A stretch of 64,000 nucleotides of DNA, taken from the NCBI RefSeq assembly GCF_001458595.1, contig NZ_LN890327.1:423768-487767 (forward strand), in the 5' to 3' direction. The DNA comes from Clostridium neonatale. GTDB taxonomy: Bacteria > Bacillota > Clostridia > Clostridiales > Clostridiaceae. This document shows, piece by piece, positions 37,918 to 46,143 of this stretch. The position numbers and the translations under genes were made by a program. Numbering within the stretch: position 1 is the first letter of the stretch; each line of letters opens with the position of its first letter. The notes beneath the pieces were generated by a model that searched no databases, had not been told where the DNA came from, and saw nothing but the letters and a program-made list of their open reading frames with translations.

Positions 37918-38796
37918 ATGTCATATTTTATAGGAATAGATATTGGCGGTACTAACCTTAGAGCAGCTATTATTTCTAAAGAAGGAGAAGTAATAGAGAC
38001 ATTCAAAACGTCTAATGAAGTTGTTAATGGAGCTGAACACAATTTAAATAAGCTTGTAGATCATATAAAAAATCAATGGAAAGAATATGAAGTTGAAAAA
38101 GTAGGTGTTGGAGCACCTGGTCCATTAGATTTAAAAGTAGGAAAGATTCTTAATCCCCCTAATTTAAAAGGATGGGAAAACTTCAATATTAAAGAATACT
38201 TAAGTGAACAATTAAATCTTCCAGTTAAAGTTAATAATGATGCAAACGTTGCTGGTCTTGCAGAGGCAATTGTAGGTGCGGCAAAAGAAGCTGAGTCAGT
38301 ATTTTATATTACAATTTCTACTGGCGTAGGTGGAGGATTAATTTTAGATAAAAAATTAGTTAATGGAGCACATAGTCAGGCTGCTGAAATTTATAACATG
38401 ATTATTAATGAAGATAGCTATATTCAGCCAGGATTAAATAAAAGTTCTTTAGAAGGACAATGTAGTGGTGTGAATATAGCAAGAATAGCTAGCACAGAAT
38501 GTTCAAAAGAACTTTCAACTAAGGAAGTCTTTGATTTATATAATAAAAAAGATGAAAAGATAGTGAAAATAATAGAAAATTGGATAGATAATATTTCAAC
38601 TGGTATAGCTAATATAATTACTGTAGTAGATCCCGAAGTTATTGTTTTAGGTGGTGCAGTTCCAATTAATAACAAAGAACTGATACCTTTAGTTATTGAA
38701 GCTGTCAAAGGTAAAGTAGCAGATCCTAATATGGTAGATATAAGAGTTGCAAAAATAGGTGATAACGCAGGACTTATAGGAGCTGCTATGCTTTAG
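37918..38796 (+). CDS. ROK family sugar kinase with altered zinc motif
   Basis: A 292-residue kinase of the ROK family, likely phosphorylating mannose, glucose or a related sugar. It has the ATP phosphate loop GIDIGGTNLRAA, the catalytic NNDANVAGLAEA and GVGGGLILD. The usual GEIGH plus CxCG zinc motif is changed. Glu is kept in AAEIYNMII, but the His and most cysteines are absent. There is no N-terminal helix-turn-helix, so it is not a repressor. The ATG at 37918 is chosen because GAGGTG lies just before it. It lies between manA and the GH1 gene. Confidence 0.85.
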   Translation: MSYFIGIDIGGTNLRAAIISKEGEVIETFKTSNEVVNGAEHNLNKLVDHIKNQWKEYEVEKVGVGAPGPLDLKVGKILNPPNLKGWENFNIKEYLSEQLNLPVKVNNDANVAGLAEAIVGAAKEAESVFYITISTGVGGGLILDKKLVNGAHSQAAEIYNMIINEDSYIQPGLNKSSLEGQCSGVNIARIASTECSKELSTKEVFDLYNKKDEKIVKIIENWIDNISTGIANIITVVDPEVIVLGGAVPINNKELIPLVIEAVKGKVADPNMVDIRVAKIGDNAGLIGAAML

Positions 38797-38883
38797 TATA
38801 AAGAATATATTTAATTAATAATTAAATAAGTAATCTAAATAAATTATATAGATTTAAATAACGTTAAGATTTGGAGGAATAAA

Positions 38884-40278
38884 ATGAGTATAAAATTTAA
38901 GTTCCCAGAAAACTTTTGGTGGGGATCAGCAACATCAGGACCACAATCTGAAGGAAGATTTAATAAGAAACATGCAAGTGTATTTGATCACTGGTTTGAT
39001 ATAGCTCCACAAGAATTCTTTAATGGCATAGGGCCAAACGTAGCATCAAATTTCTATAATAGCTATAAGGAAGATATAAAGTTAATTAAGGAAATTGGGT
39101 TAAATAGTTTAAGAACATCTATTCAATGGACTAGATTAATAAAGGATTTTGAAACTGGAGAAGTAGATGAAGATGCAGTAAGATTTTATAATGCAGTAAT
39201 TGATGAGTTTATTGCAAATGATATAATTCCAATTATGAACTTACATCACTTTGATTTACCAGTTGAATTATATGATAAATATGGCGGATGGGAATCTAAA
39301 AAAGTGGTAGATTTATTTGTTGTATTTGCTAAGAAATGTTTTGAGTTATTTGGAGATAGGGTTAAGTATTGGACTACATTTAATGAACCAATGGTTGTTG
39401 TTGAAGGTGAATATTTATATCAATTCCATTATCCAAAGATAGTTGATGGAAAGAAAGCAGTTCAAGTTTTATATAATATAAATCTAGCTTCTGCAAAAGC
39501 TATCGAAGAATTTAGAAAATGTGAAGTTGCTAAGGATGGAAAAATAGGTATTATTCTTAACTTAACTCCTGCATATCCAAGATCTCAAGATGAAGCAGAT
39601 GTTAAGGCATCAGAATTTACAGAAGATTTCTTTAACAATTCATTCTTAGATCCAGCTATAAAAGGACACTTTACTGAAAGATTAGTAAAAGTTCTTGAAA
39701 AAGATAATGTTATATGGGAATCAACTCCAGAAGAATTAGAAATAATCAAAAATAACACAATTGACTTCTTAGGAGTAAACTATTATCAACCAAGAAGAGT
39801 TAAAGCTAAAGAAACACCATTTGATGAATCGAATGGATGGATGCCAGATAAATATTTTGATAATTATGAGATGCCAGGAAGAAGAATGAACCCATACAGA
39901 GGATGGGAAATTTACCCACAATGTATGTACGATATAGCAATTAATATTAGAGATAACTACAACAACATCCCATGGTACATTTCAGAAAATGGTATGGGTG
40001 TTGAAGGCGAAGAAAAATATATAAATGCTGATGGAGTTATTGAAGATGACTATAGAATAGATTTCTATAAGGAACATTTAGAATATCTTCACAAAGGAAT
40101 AGAAGAAGGATCAAATTGCTTCGGATATCATACATGGACTCCAATTGATTGTTGGTCATGGGCTAATGCCTATAAAAATAGATATGGATTTATTGCAGTA
40201 GATCTAGCTACTCAAATAAAGACAATAAAGAAATCGGGAAGATGGATTAAAGAAGTTGCTAAAAACAACGGTTTCTAA
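38884..40278 (+). CDS. GH1 beta-glycosidase, probably 6-phospho-beta-glucosidase-like
   Basis: A 464-residue GH1 barrel enzyme. The acid/base Glu lies in TTFNEPMVVVEG, the nucleophile Glu in PWYISENGMG, and the substrate-binding block is MNLHHFDLP. The C-terminal loop DCWSWANAYKNRYGF aligns with the phosphate-binding loop of 6-phospho-glycosidases. The Ser and Tyr positions are kept, but the Lys position holds Asn. Substrate choice between phosphorylated cellobiose (from the PTS) and unphosphorylated gluco- or manno-oligosaccharides is therefore open. No signal peptide. A TTGGAGGA site precedes the ATG. Confidence 0.85.
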   Translation: MSIKFKFPENFWWGSATSGPQSEGRFNKKHASVFDHWFDIAPQEFFNGIGPNVASNFYNSYKEDIKLIKEIGLNSLRTSIQWTRLIKDFETGEVDEDAVRFYNAVIDEFIANDIIPIMNLHHFDLPVELYDKYGGWESKKVVDLFVVFAKKCFELFGDRVKYWTTFNEPMVVVEGEYLYQFHYPKIVDGKKAVQVLYNINLASAKAIEEFRKCEVAKDGKIGIILNLTPAYPRSQDEADVKASEFTEDFFNNSFLDPAIKGHFTERLVKVLEKDNVIWESTPEELEIIKNNTIDFLGVNYYQPRRVKAKETPFDESNGWMPDKYFDNYEMPGRRMNPYRGWEIYPQCMYDIAINIRDNYNNIPWYISENGMGVEGEEKYINADGVIEDDYRIDFYKEHLEYLHKGIEEGSNCFGYHTWTPIDCWSWANAYKNRYGFIAVDLATQIKTIKKSGRWIKEVAKNNGF

Positions 40279-40293
40279 GAAATTTTTATAATA

Positions 40294-40352
40294 AAATTAG
40301 GACTTTGATTAAAAATTTATAATATTTTTAGTGAGAAGTCCTAATTTGTTAT
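40294..40352 (+). terminator. Terminator after GH1
   Basis: AAATTAGGACTT (40294-40305) and AAGTCCTAATTT (40336-40347) form the stem. The T-run is short. Confidence 0.7.
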
Positions 40353-40490
40353 TATGAGTTTTACAAAGGTTAATAAATTTGTATAATTTTTTAGGGAAAA
40401 TGTTTTCATAAATATGATTATGAAATATAATATTATAAGATAGAAAAGTATATTTTTATTATATGCAGTAAAGAGAGGCGGATTTAAACG

Positions 40491-41402
40491 ATGAAAAATT
40501 ATATGGTTTTTGATATTGGAGGAAGTTCTATAAAATGGTCTGTTATTACAGAAAATGGTGATTTTAAAGAAAAGGGTAGCATAAAAACTCCAGATAATAA
40601 AGAGGGTTTCTTTCAAAGTTTAGAAAATATAACTAATGAAATGAAAGAAAAATTTAATGTTGAAGGTATTGCAATAAGTGCTCCAGGAGCCGTTGATTCT
40701 GTTACAGGAATTATTGGAGGATTAAGTGCTATTCCATATATACATGGTCCAAATTTTAAAGAAATATTAAAGGAATCAACAGGATTGAATGTTGCAATTG
40801 AAAATGATGCAAATTGTGCAGCATTAGGCGAATGCTGGCTTGGAGCAGGTAAAGAAAATAATGATATGGCTTTTATTGTATGTGGAACAGGAATTGGAGG
40901 AGCCATAGTAAAAGATAGAAAATTACATGTAGGAGTTCACAAACATGGAGGAGAATTTGGTTATTGCTCTGTAAGTTGTACTTTTGATGAAGAAGGAGTT
41001 AAATGTCTTAGCTGGAGCAAAGCAGGATCAACTATTCAATTAGCAAATAATGTAGCAAAATTAAAAGGGCTGGAAGAAGGCAGTTTAACTGGTTTAGATG
41101 TATTTGAGCTGTGTGAAAAAGGTGATGAAATAGCACTTAAAGAAGTGGACAAATACTACTATACTATGGCGGTAGGAATATATAATATTCAATACACTTA
41201 TGATCCAGAAGTTATAATACTTGGTGGGGCAATAAGTGAAAGAGAAGATTATGTAAATCAAATAAATAAACATATGGAATATTTAATGAAAAATACTTCG
41301 CTAGAAGGTACCATAGTACCATCTATAAAGAAATGTAAATATGGTAATGACGCAAATAAATTAGGTGCACTATATAATTATTTTCAATCAGTAGCAAAAT
41401 AA
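40491..41402 (+). CDS. ROK family sugar kinase
   Basis: A 303-residue ROK kinase with FDIGGSSIKWS near the start, catalytic ENDANCAALGE and GTGIGGAIV. Again the GEIGH motif is altered (GGEFGYCSVSC), losing the zinc His while keeping the Glu. BglK-type beta-glucoside kinases and N-acyl-hexosamine kinases in Firmicutes belong to this group, so a disaccharide or mannose substrate is possible. It has its own spacer and terminator, closing the carbohydrate block. Confidence 0.83.
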   Translation: MKNYMVFDIGGSSIKWSVITENGDFKEKGSIKTPDNKEGFFQSLENITNEMKEKFNVEGIAISAPGAVDSVTGIIGGLSAIPYIHGPNFKEILKESTGLNVAIENDANCAALGECWLGAGKENNDMAFIVCGTGIGGAIVKDRKLHVGVHKHGGEFGYCSVSCTFDEEGVKCLSWSKAGSTIQLANNVAKLKGLEEGSLTGLDVFELCEKGDEIALKEVDKYYYTMAVGIYNIQYTYDPEVIILGGAISEREDYVNQINKHMEYLMKNTSLEGTIVPSIKKCKYGNDANKLGALYNYFQSVAK

Positions 41403-41411
41403 TTATAATGT

Positions 41412-41457
41412 GAAAAGAGAAACTACAAAGAATAGTCTTATGTAGTTTCTCTTTTTT
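41412..41457 (+). terminator. Terminator after the second ROK kinase
   Basis: GAAAAGAGAAACTACA pairs with TGTAGTTTCTCTTTTTT. Confidence 0.85.
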
Positions 41458-41735
41458 AACTTATAGGAAAGTATAAAATTTTTATAATAGCAAAAGCCTT
41501 AAGAATAGAGCGTTTCTGTAATTTAGATAGTACAATACGTTAAAAAATAAATTATAGTCCCGCAAAAGAACCCAAAAGCAAGTTTTGGGACCTTTTGCAT
41601 GGGTAAAAAAAGTGCCTTCTTATTTAAAAAAGTGTTTTAGCAATTGCTTATTTTATAGCGTTAAGGTTTATATTTTACGTATAAAGCGTGGCGAAGCCAC
41701 TTTTTTATTCATATTATTAAGCTTTTATTGAAATA
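41458..41735. other. Intergenic region with two hairpins
   Basis: 278 bp with no gene. It contains a nested hairpin at 41562-41598 (GCAAAAG, CCCAAAA / TTTTGGG, CTTTTGC) and a strong terminator at 41688-41706. The strand of the second points left to right, although the flanking gene on the right is on the minus strand, so a short transcript across this region is possible. Confidence 0.4.
41688..41706 (+). terminator. Rho-independent terminator without an obvious gene
   Basis: A GTGGC, GAA, GCCAC stem-loop is followed by TTTTTTATT. It is well formed for plus-strand transcription but lies 286 bp after the previous plus-strand gene, which already has a terminator. Confidence 0.7.
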
Positions 41736-42041
41736 TCATATGGTAAATAAAATATATACAATAAAGAAAAGAGTACCTATGAGTAAACCTATTACAGAGG
41801 AAATTATTCCTGCAATAGCTAATTTAAATCCATCTCTTTTCTGAGCAATACTGATAATTCCTAGAATTAAACCAATTATTCCAACAATAATTGAGTACAT
41901 AATAGAAAAGAAAAGTATACAAGACATTATTCCGAAAACTAATGATGAGATAGATATAGAATCATTTTTTTGGGATAGTTTATTTACTATAACTGGTTTT
42001 GGCGTATTGGATAATTTTGTTTTACTATTATCATTATTCAT
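41736..42041 (-). CDS. Small DUF4190-like membrane protein
   Basis: A 101-residue protein with a polar N-terminal 30 residues and two hydrophobic helices (about 35-58 and 74-100) joined by QKRDGFK, the DUF4190 pattern. The function is unknown. Its ribosome site is weak. It follows the 155-residue membrane protein gene after 21 bases and is likely co-transcribed with it. Confidence 0.7.
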   Translation of the reverse strand: MNNDNSKTKLSNTPKPVIVNKLSQKNDSISISSLVFGIMSCILFFSIMYSIIVGIIGLILGIISIAQKRDGFKLAIAGIISSVIGLLIGTLFFIVYILFTI

Positions 42042-42062
42042 AATATAAAGCCTATTAAATTA

Positions 42063-42530
42063 TTAATATAGAAGTGAAGCTATTCCAAATGCCAGTATTA
42101 CTTGAAGTAAACAACAACCAATAAAACTACCAATAACAACACCATTTTTCTTTTGAAGTGCAAATTGAACATACAACATACTCATTGCTAATCCAATTAG
42201 TAATGCAAGAAGTCCTGCAAAGAACATTCCACCTAAAGTGCTTATACCGACAAGTACCCATATCCATGAAGGTACATTTGAAATTGGCTCATAAGGCTTA
42301 TTAGACCCTAAAAATGTACCATTAACTGCTAAATCAGCCTTGGCACCTAAAACAACTAATTGGCAAACTGTATTATTAAATGTGATTTCATAATCAATTA
42401 CATTAATAAACCAGTTTGATGATTTTAATTTATTAAGTTCTCCATCAATTATAAGCTTTTTCCCAAAGCCAGCCTTATATTCGATTTCATGCGTTATTCC
42501 ATCAACTTCAACTTCCCATTTCTTTTTCAT
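42063..42530 (-). CDS. Uncharacterised membrane protein with N-terminal soluble beta domain
   Basis: A 155-residue protein. Residues about 1-75 look soluble and beta-rich (KKKWEVEVDGITHEIEYK, VDGITHEI-type repeats), and two to three hydrophobic helices follow at about 85-155. I do not recognise the family. The ATG at 42530 is chosen because GGAGGGG lies before it; the frame extends 45 bases upstream without a site. First gene of a two-gene unit with the DUF4190-like protein, divergent from the MATE gene. Confidence 0.7.
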   Translation of the reverse strand: MKKKWEVEVDGITHEIEYKAGFGKKLIIDGELNKLKSSNWFINVIDYEITFNNTVCQLVVLGAKADLAVNGTFLGSNKPYEPISNVPSWIWVLVGISTLGGMFFAGLLALLIGLAMSMLYVQFALQKKNGVVIGSFIGCCLLQVILAFGIASLLY

Positions 42531-42725
42531 TAAATCCCCTCCAAAATAAAGTATTAACCATAATAAGTATACCAAAAAATAGAATATTATTCAAATTATA
42601 GATTTTGGTTGATTACTATATATTATAAAGTAATAATATATGGTCTTTGAAATTTGATATATTATGTAAAATATATCTTCTTAAATAAATAATTCTATGA
42701 TAATATGAATTTAGGAGGGGAAGAG

Positions 42726-44099
42726 ATGAATATGAAACAACTTTATAGAAACATGCTAGATGATAAAAAATTCATCAAAAAAGCAATAGCAATAGCTATA
42801 CCAATAACTTTTCAACTATTGTTAAATACAACTTTAAATTTTATAGATATATTGATGATTGGAAGTTTAGGGGAAACTACCATTGCAGCAGTTGGACTAG
42901 CTAATAAAGTATTCTTTGTCTTTAGCTTACTATTATTCGGAATATGTAGTGGATCTTCAATACTTACATCACAGTATTTCGGTAAAAAAGATATAAAAAG
43001 TATAAGAAGGGTGTTAGGAATCTCATTAGTAATAGGATTAATAGGTTCTATTTTTTTTGTAATACCAGGAATATTATGTCCTAAATTAGTAATGAATATT
43101 TTTACTCCAAGTACAAATACAATTGCCATAGGAGCATCATATTTAGCGATTGTTGCAATAAGTTATCCATTAACAGCTATAACTAATGTTTATACTGCAG
43201 TATTGCGCTCTATTAATGAAGTTAGATTACCTGTTGTAATAAGTTTAGTATCTATTTTTATAAACATAGTTTTAAATTACACATTAATTTTTGGACATTT
43301 TGGCGCTCCGGCTTTAGGGGTTCAAGGTGCAGCATTAGGAACACTAATAGCTCGAATAATAGAATGTTTAAGTATTTTAACTATTATATACATAAAAAAT
43401 GGTCCGGCAGCAGCAAAGATAAAAGAACTTATAGATTTTAATAAAGAATTTACTAAGAAGTTCTTTATTACAGTTACTCCAGTTATTATTAATGAATTTA
43501 TGTGGGGACTAGGAGTTACAATGTATTCATTAGTGTATGGAAGAATGGGAGATGGTGCTGTGGCTGCTATCACAATTACTCAAAATGTTGAACAGATTAT
43601 TACTGTAATGTTCCAAGGAATTGGATCGGCTACAGCTGTTATATTAGGAAATGAACTTGGTGCTAATAAATTAGAGAAAGCAGATATTCATGCTAAGTAT
43701 TTGATAGTAATGCAATTAGTTTTAAGTTTAGTTATGGGAGTTGTATGTTTTCTAATAAAAATGCCTCTTATAAGGCTATTCTCTGTAAGCGAATTTGTTG
43801 CATTAGATATAAGTAAATGTTTAATAGTATTTATAATATATTTACCATTTAAGATGTTTAATTTAGTTAATATAGTGGGAGTATTAAGAAGTGGTGGAGA
43901 TACAAAAGCGGCACTATTTTTAGATGTTACAGGAGTTTGGATTATTGGAATACCATTGGCATTCTTAGGTGGTATATTCTTAGGGTTACCTATATACATA
44001 GTTTATGCTATGGTAATGTTTGAAGAAGTATACAAATTTATTTTAGGAATAAGAAGATATAGACAAAAGAAATGGCTCAAAAATATAGTTGGGAACTAA
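42726..44099 (+). CDS. MATE family efflux transporter
   Basis: A 457-residue, 12-helix multidrug and toxin extrusion protein, exporting organic cations or drugs by Na+ or H+ exchange. It shows the duplicated MatE fold with FIDILMIGSLGETTIAAVGL in the first half and VYGRMGDGAVAAITIT in the second. The ATG at 42726 sits 5 bases after AGGAGGGG. The ATG at 42705 lies upstream of that site and is rejected. Alone on its transcript; substrate unknown. Confidence 0.9.
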   Translation: MNMKQLYRNMLDDKKFIKKAIAIAIPITFQLLLNTTLNFIDILMIGSLGETTIAAVGLANKVFFVFSLLLFGICSGSSILTSQYFGKKDIKSIRRVLGISLVIGLIGSIFFVIPGILCPKLVMNIFTPSTNTIAIGASYLAIVAISYPLTAITNVYTAVLRSINEVRLPVVISLVSIFINIVLNYTLIFGHFGAPALGVQGAALGTLIARIIECLSILTIIYIKNGPAAAKIKELIDFNKEFTKKFFITVTPVIINEFMWGLGVTMYSLVYGRMGDGAVAAITITQNVEQIITVMFQGIGSATAVILGNELGANKLEKADIHAKYLIVMQLVLSLVMGVVCFLIKMPLIRLFSVSEFVALDISKCLIVFIIYLPFKMFNLVNIVGVLRSGGDTKAALFLDVTGVWIIGIPLAFLGGIFLGLPIYIVYAMVMFEEVYKFILGIRRYRQKKWLKNIVGN

Positions 44100-44202
44100 A
44101 AAGATGGTAACTAATAACCATACTGTAAAACTACAATATAAATAATAAATATTATGATATACTACTAATGTATAATATAAGTAAAATAAAAGGTAGAAAG
44201 AG

Positions 44203-44901
44203 ATGAGAAAGATGAAGAGAAAGAAAAATATATTATTAATTTGTTCTATATTTATTATAGGTTTATTTGCTTTGATTGGCTGTGGAAATAGCAGTACTAC
44301 TGAACAAGGAAAAGAAAATACAGAAAAAACTCAGGAAAAATCAGAACAAGAAACAAAAGAAACAAAAGAAACAAATGAAAATTTACCAATAGTAACAATG
44401 AAAATAAAAGATTATGGGACAATTGAATTAGAATTATATCCAGAGGTCGCTCCTAATACAGTAAATAATTTTATTTCATTAGCTAATAGTGGATTTTATG
44501 ATGGATTAACATTTCATAGAGTTATTAAAGGATTCATGATACAAGGTGGAGATCCAGATGGAGTAGGAACTGGAGGTCCAGGATACTCAATTGTTGGAGA
44601 ATTTACATCAAATGGGTTTGCAAATAGCTTAAAACATACAAAAGGTGTAATATCTATGGCAAGATATCCAGATAATCCTAATAGTGCTGGAAGTCAGTTC
44701 TTTATTACGTCAGCAGATGCGTCACATTTAGATGGAGATTATGCTGCATTTGGAAAAGTCATCTCAGGAATTGAAGTTGTTGAAAAGATAGAAAATGTAA
44801 AGACAGATTCTAATGATAAACCAGAACAAGATGTTGTTATTGAATCAATTACAGTTGACACAAAAGGTGTTGAGTATAAGGAACCTGAAAAGATTCAATA
44901 G
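44203..44901 (+). CDS. Cyclophilin-type peptidyl-prolyl isomerase lipoprotein
   Basis: A 232-residue exported protein. The signal peptide ends in LFALIGCG, whose Cys would be lipid-modified, followed by a Glu/Lys/Thr-rich linker (about 30-62). The cyclophilin domain (about 65-225) has the catalytic [21 protein letters not shown] and the [11 protein letters not shown] strand. It assists folding of secreted proteins on the outer face of the membrane. A terminator follows. Confidence 0.92.
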   Translation: MRKMKRKKNILLICSIFIIGLFALIGCGNSSTTEQGKENTEKTQEKSEQETKETKETNENLPIVTMKIKDYGTIELELYPEVAPNTVNNFISLANSGFYDGLTFHRVIKGFMIQGGDPDGVGTGGPGYSIVGEFTSNGFANSLKHTKGVISMARYPDNPNSAGSQFFITSADASHLDGDYAAFGKVISGIEVVEKIENVKTDSNDKPEQDVVIESITVDTKGVEYKEPEKIQ

Positions 44902-44939
44902 AAGATTTATATAAATTTAGAAGTAATATTTTATAAAAG

Positions 44940-44991
44940 TACCTATGATTTTATAACTACTTAATTTAGTTAAAAATCATAGGTATTTTTA
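44940..44991 (+). terminator. Terminator after the cyclophilin gene
   Basis: TACCTATGATTTT pairs with AAAATCATAGGTA, followed by TTTTTATA. Confidence 0.85.
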
Positions 44992-45135
44992 TATTAAAAT
45001 TTAATTATGAGAAATAAGATAAATGATATATAAGTATAAAAGTTATTATATTAATTATAGATATAAAAGATTTGATTTTTAGGAATACTGTCACCTTTTG
45101 GTTGAATATATTTTAATAAGAAGGGGGTAGGATTT

Positions 45136-45804
45136 ATGGATTTCAAAGAATTTATAGAAATAGACCGTGAAAAAAGAAGCACAGAAAAATTTGAAGGAAA
45201 TTTTTTGGATTATCTACAGATATTAAAGAATAATCCGGATATACCTAAATTAGGACATCAAAGACTATATGAAATGATTTTAAGCAAAGGAGTTGAAGAT
45301 TTAAAACCTGATGAAAATCCAAGAATAAGAAAAATCTATGGTAACCAAGTAATAAGAAAATATGGTTTCTTTAAGAATGATTTTTATGGTATTGATAAAG
45401 TAATAATGAAGATTGCAAGTTATTTAAAATCTGCGGCAATGAAAGGTGAAGAAGCAAGACAGGTATTATATTTAGTTGGTCCTGTAGGTGCAGGTAAATC
45501 TTCTATAGTAGAAAGTTTAAAAAAGGCATTAGAGGAGTGTGAAGAAATATATGCACTCAAGGGATGCCCAATGCATGAAGAACCTCTTCATCTTATTCCT
45601 AAACATTTAAGAAGCAAATTTGAGGATATGCTAAGTATAAAAATAGAAGGTGATTTATGTCCAGTATGTAAATATAAATTGCTACATGAATTAGATGGTA
45701 AATATGAAGATTTTCCAGTAGAAAGAGTAGGTTTTTCTATTCGCTCAAGGAAAGGTATTGGTGTTGTGCCTCCAGTGGATCCTAACAATCAAGATACTTC
45801 ATAA
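45136..45804 (+). CDS. prkA: prkA 5' part (serine protein kinase, interrupted by a 12.6-kb element)
   Basis: The first 222 codons of PrkA, an AAA-type ATPase/serine kinase of the sporulation prkA-yhbH-spoVR operon. Walker A (GPVGAGKSS, residues 115-123) is present; the Walker B region and the entire kinase C-terminus are missing. The sequence runs to PVDPNNQDTS, where family members continue with a TGSID-type block. Here TAA comes at once, supplied by the inserted DNA. The missing continuation (ILTGSIDISK, then the rest) is found intact at 58440-59696. A strong AAGGGGGT site precedes the ATG. Unrearranged DNA can give only this truncated product; excision would give a 640-residue protein, close to the 631 of B. 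subtilis. Confidence 0.95.
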   Translation: MDFKEFIEIDREKRSTEKFEGNFLDYLQILKNNPDIPKLGHQRLYEMILSKGVEDLKPDENPRIRKIYGNQVIRKYGFFKNDFYGIDKVIMKIASYLKSAAMKGEEARQVLYLVGPVGAGKSSIVESLKKALEECEEIYALKGCPMHEEPLHLIPKHLRSKFEDMLSIKIEGDLCPVCKYKLLHELDGKYEDFPVERVGFSIRSRKGIGVVPPVDPNNQDTS

Positions 45805-45817
45805 TTTATTATTTAGG
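45778..45817. other. attL-type junction of the prkA-intervening element
   Basis: Left half from prkA (GATCCT at 45778, AACAATCA), then core AGATACTTCA (45792-45801), then element arm TAATTTATTATTTAGG (45802-45817). The core plus its preceding A is repeated exactly at the other end (58429-58439). Confidence 0.88.
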
Positions 45818-45866
45818 ATGTAATTTGAACTGTTATCAATATAATATTATTTTGGGGTGTGAGAAT

Positions 45867-46088
45867 ATGAGGGATATATTTATGTATATATCAGAAGAAG
45901 AATATTATAGGGTTTGTGAAGAAATAGATGATGGACAAACCATTAATATATATAAGAGTAAAAATATAGAAATAGACATTAAGAGAAGTGGAAAAAAAAT
46001 ATATAAATTTATAGCTGACTATGGTGAATGTAGTTTGAATGAATGCCTAGAAGATATGTATTTAAAAAAAGATAAAATTATAATATAA
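45867..46088 (+). CDS. Small protein at the element's left end, candidate recombination directionality factor
   Basis: A 73-residue protein, start ATG 45867 after TTGGGGTG; the frame extends 42 bases further without a site. It is acidic in the first third (ISEEEYYRVCEEIDDG) and lysine-rich near the end. No family is recognised. It sits 50 bp inside the left junction and 55 bp before the recombinase. Small proteins of this size next to serine recombinases act as excision factors (for example SprB of SPbeta and the 72-residue factor of the C. difficile skin element), so that role is proposed from position and size only. Confidence 0.6.
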   Translation: MRDIFMYISEEEYYRVCEEIDDGQTINIYKSKNIEIDIKRSGKKIYKFIADYGECSLNECLEDMYLKKDKIII

Positions 46089-46143
46089 AGATTATTATAA
46101 TTTTAAATCAACAATTATATAACTTTAAAAGGGGAAAAATCTT

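Noticed and set aside
45136..45804. Stand-alone short ATPase gene
   Set aside because: It ends abruptly at the recombination core before Walker B, and its continuation exists in frame at 58440.
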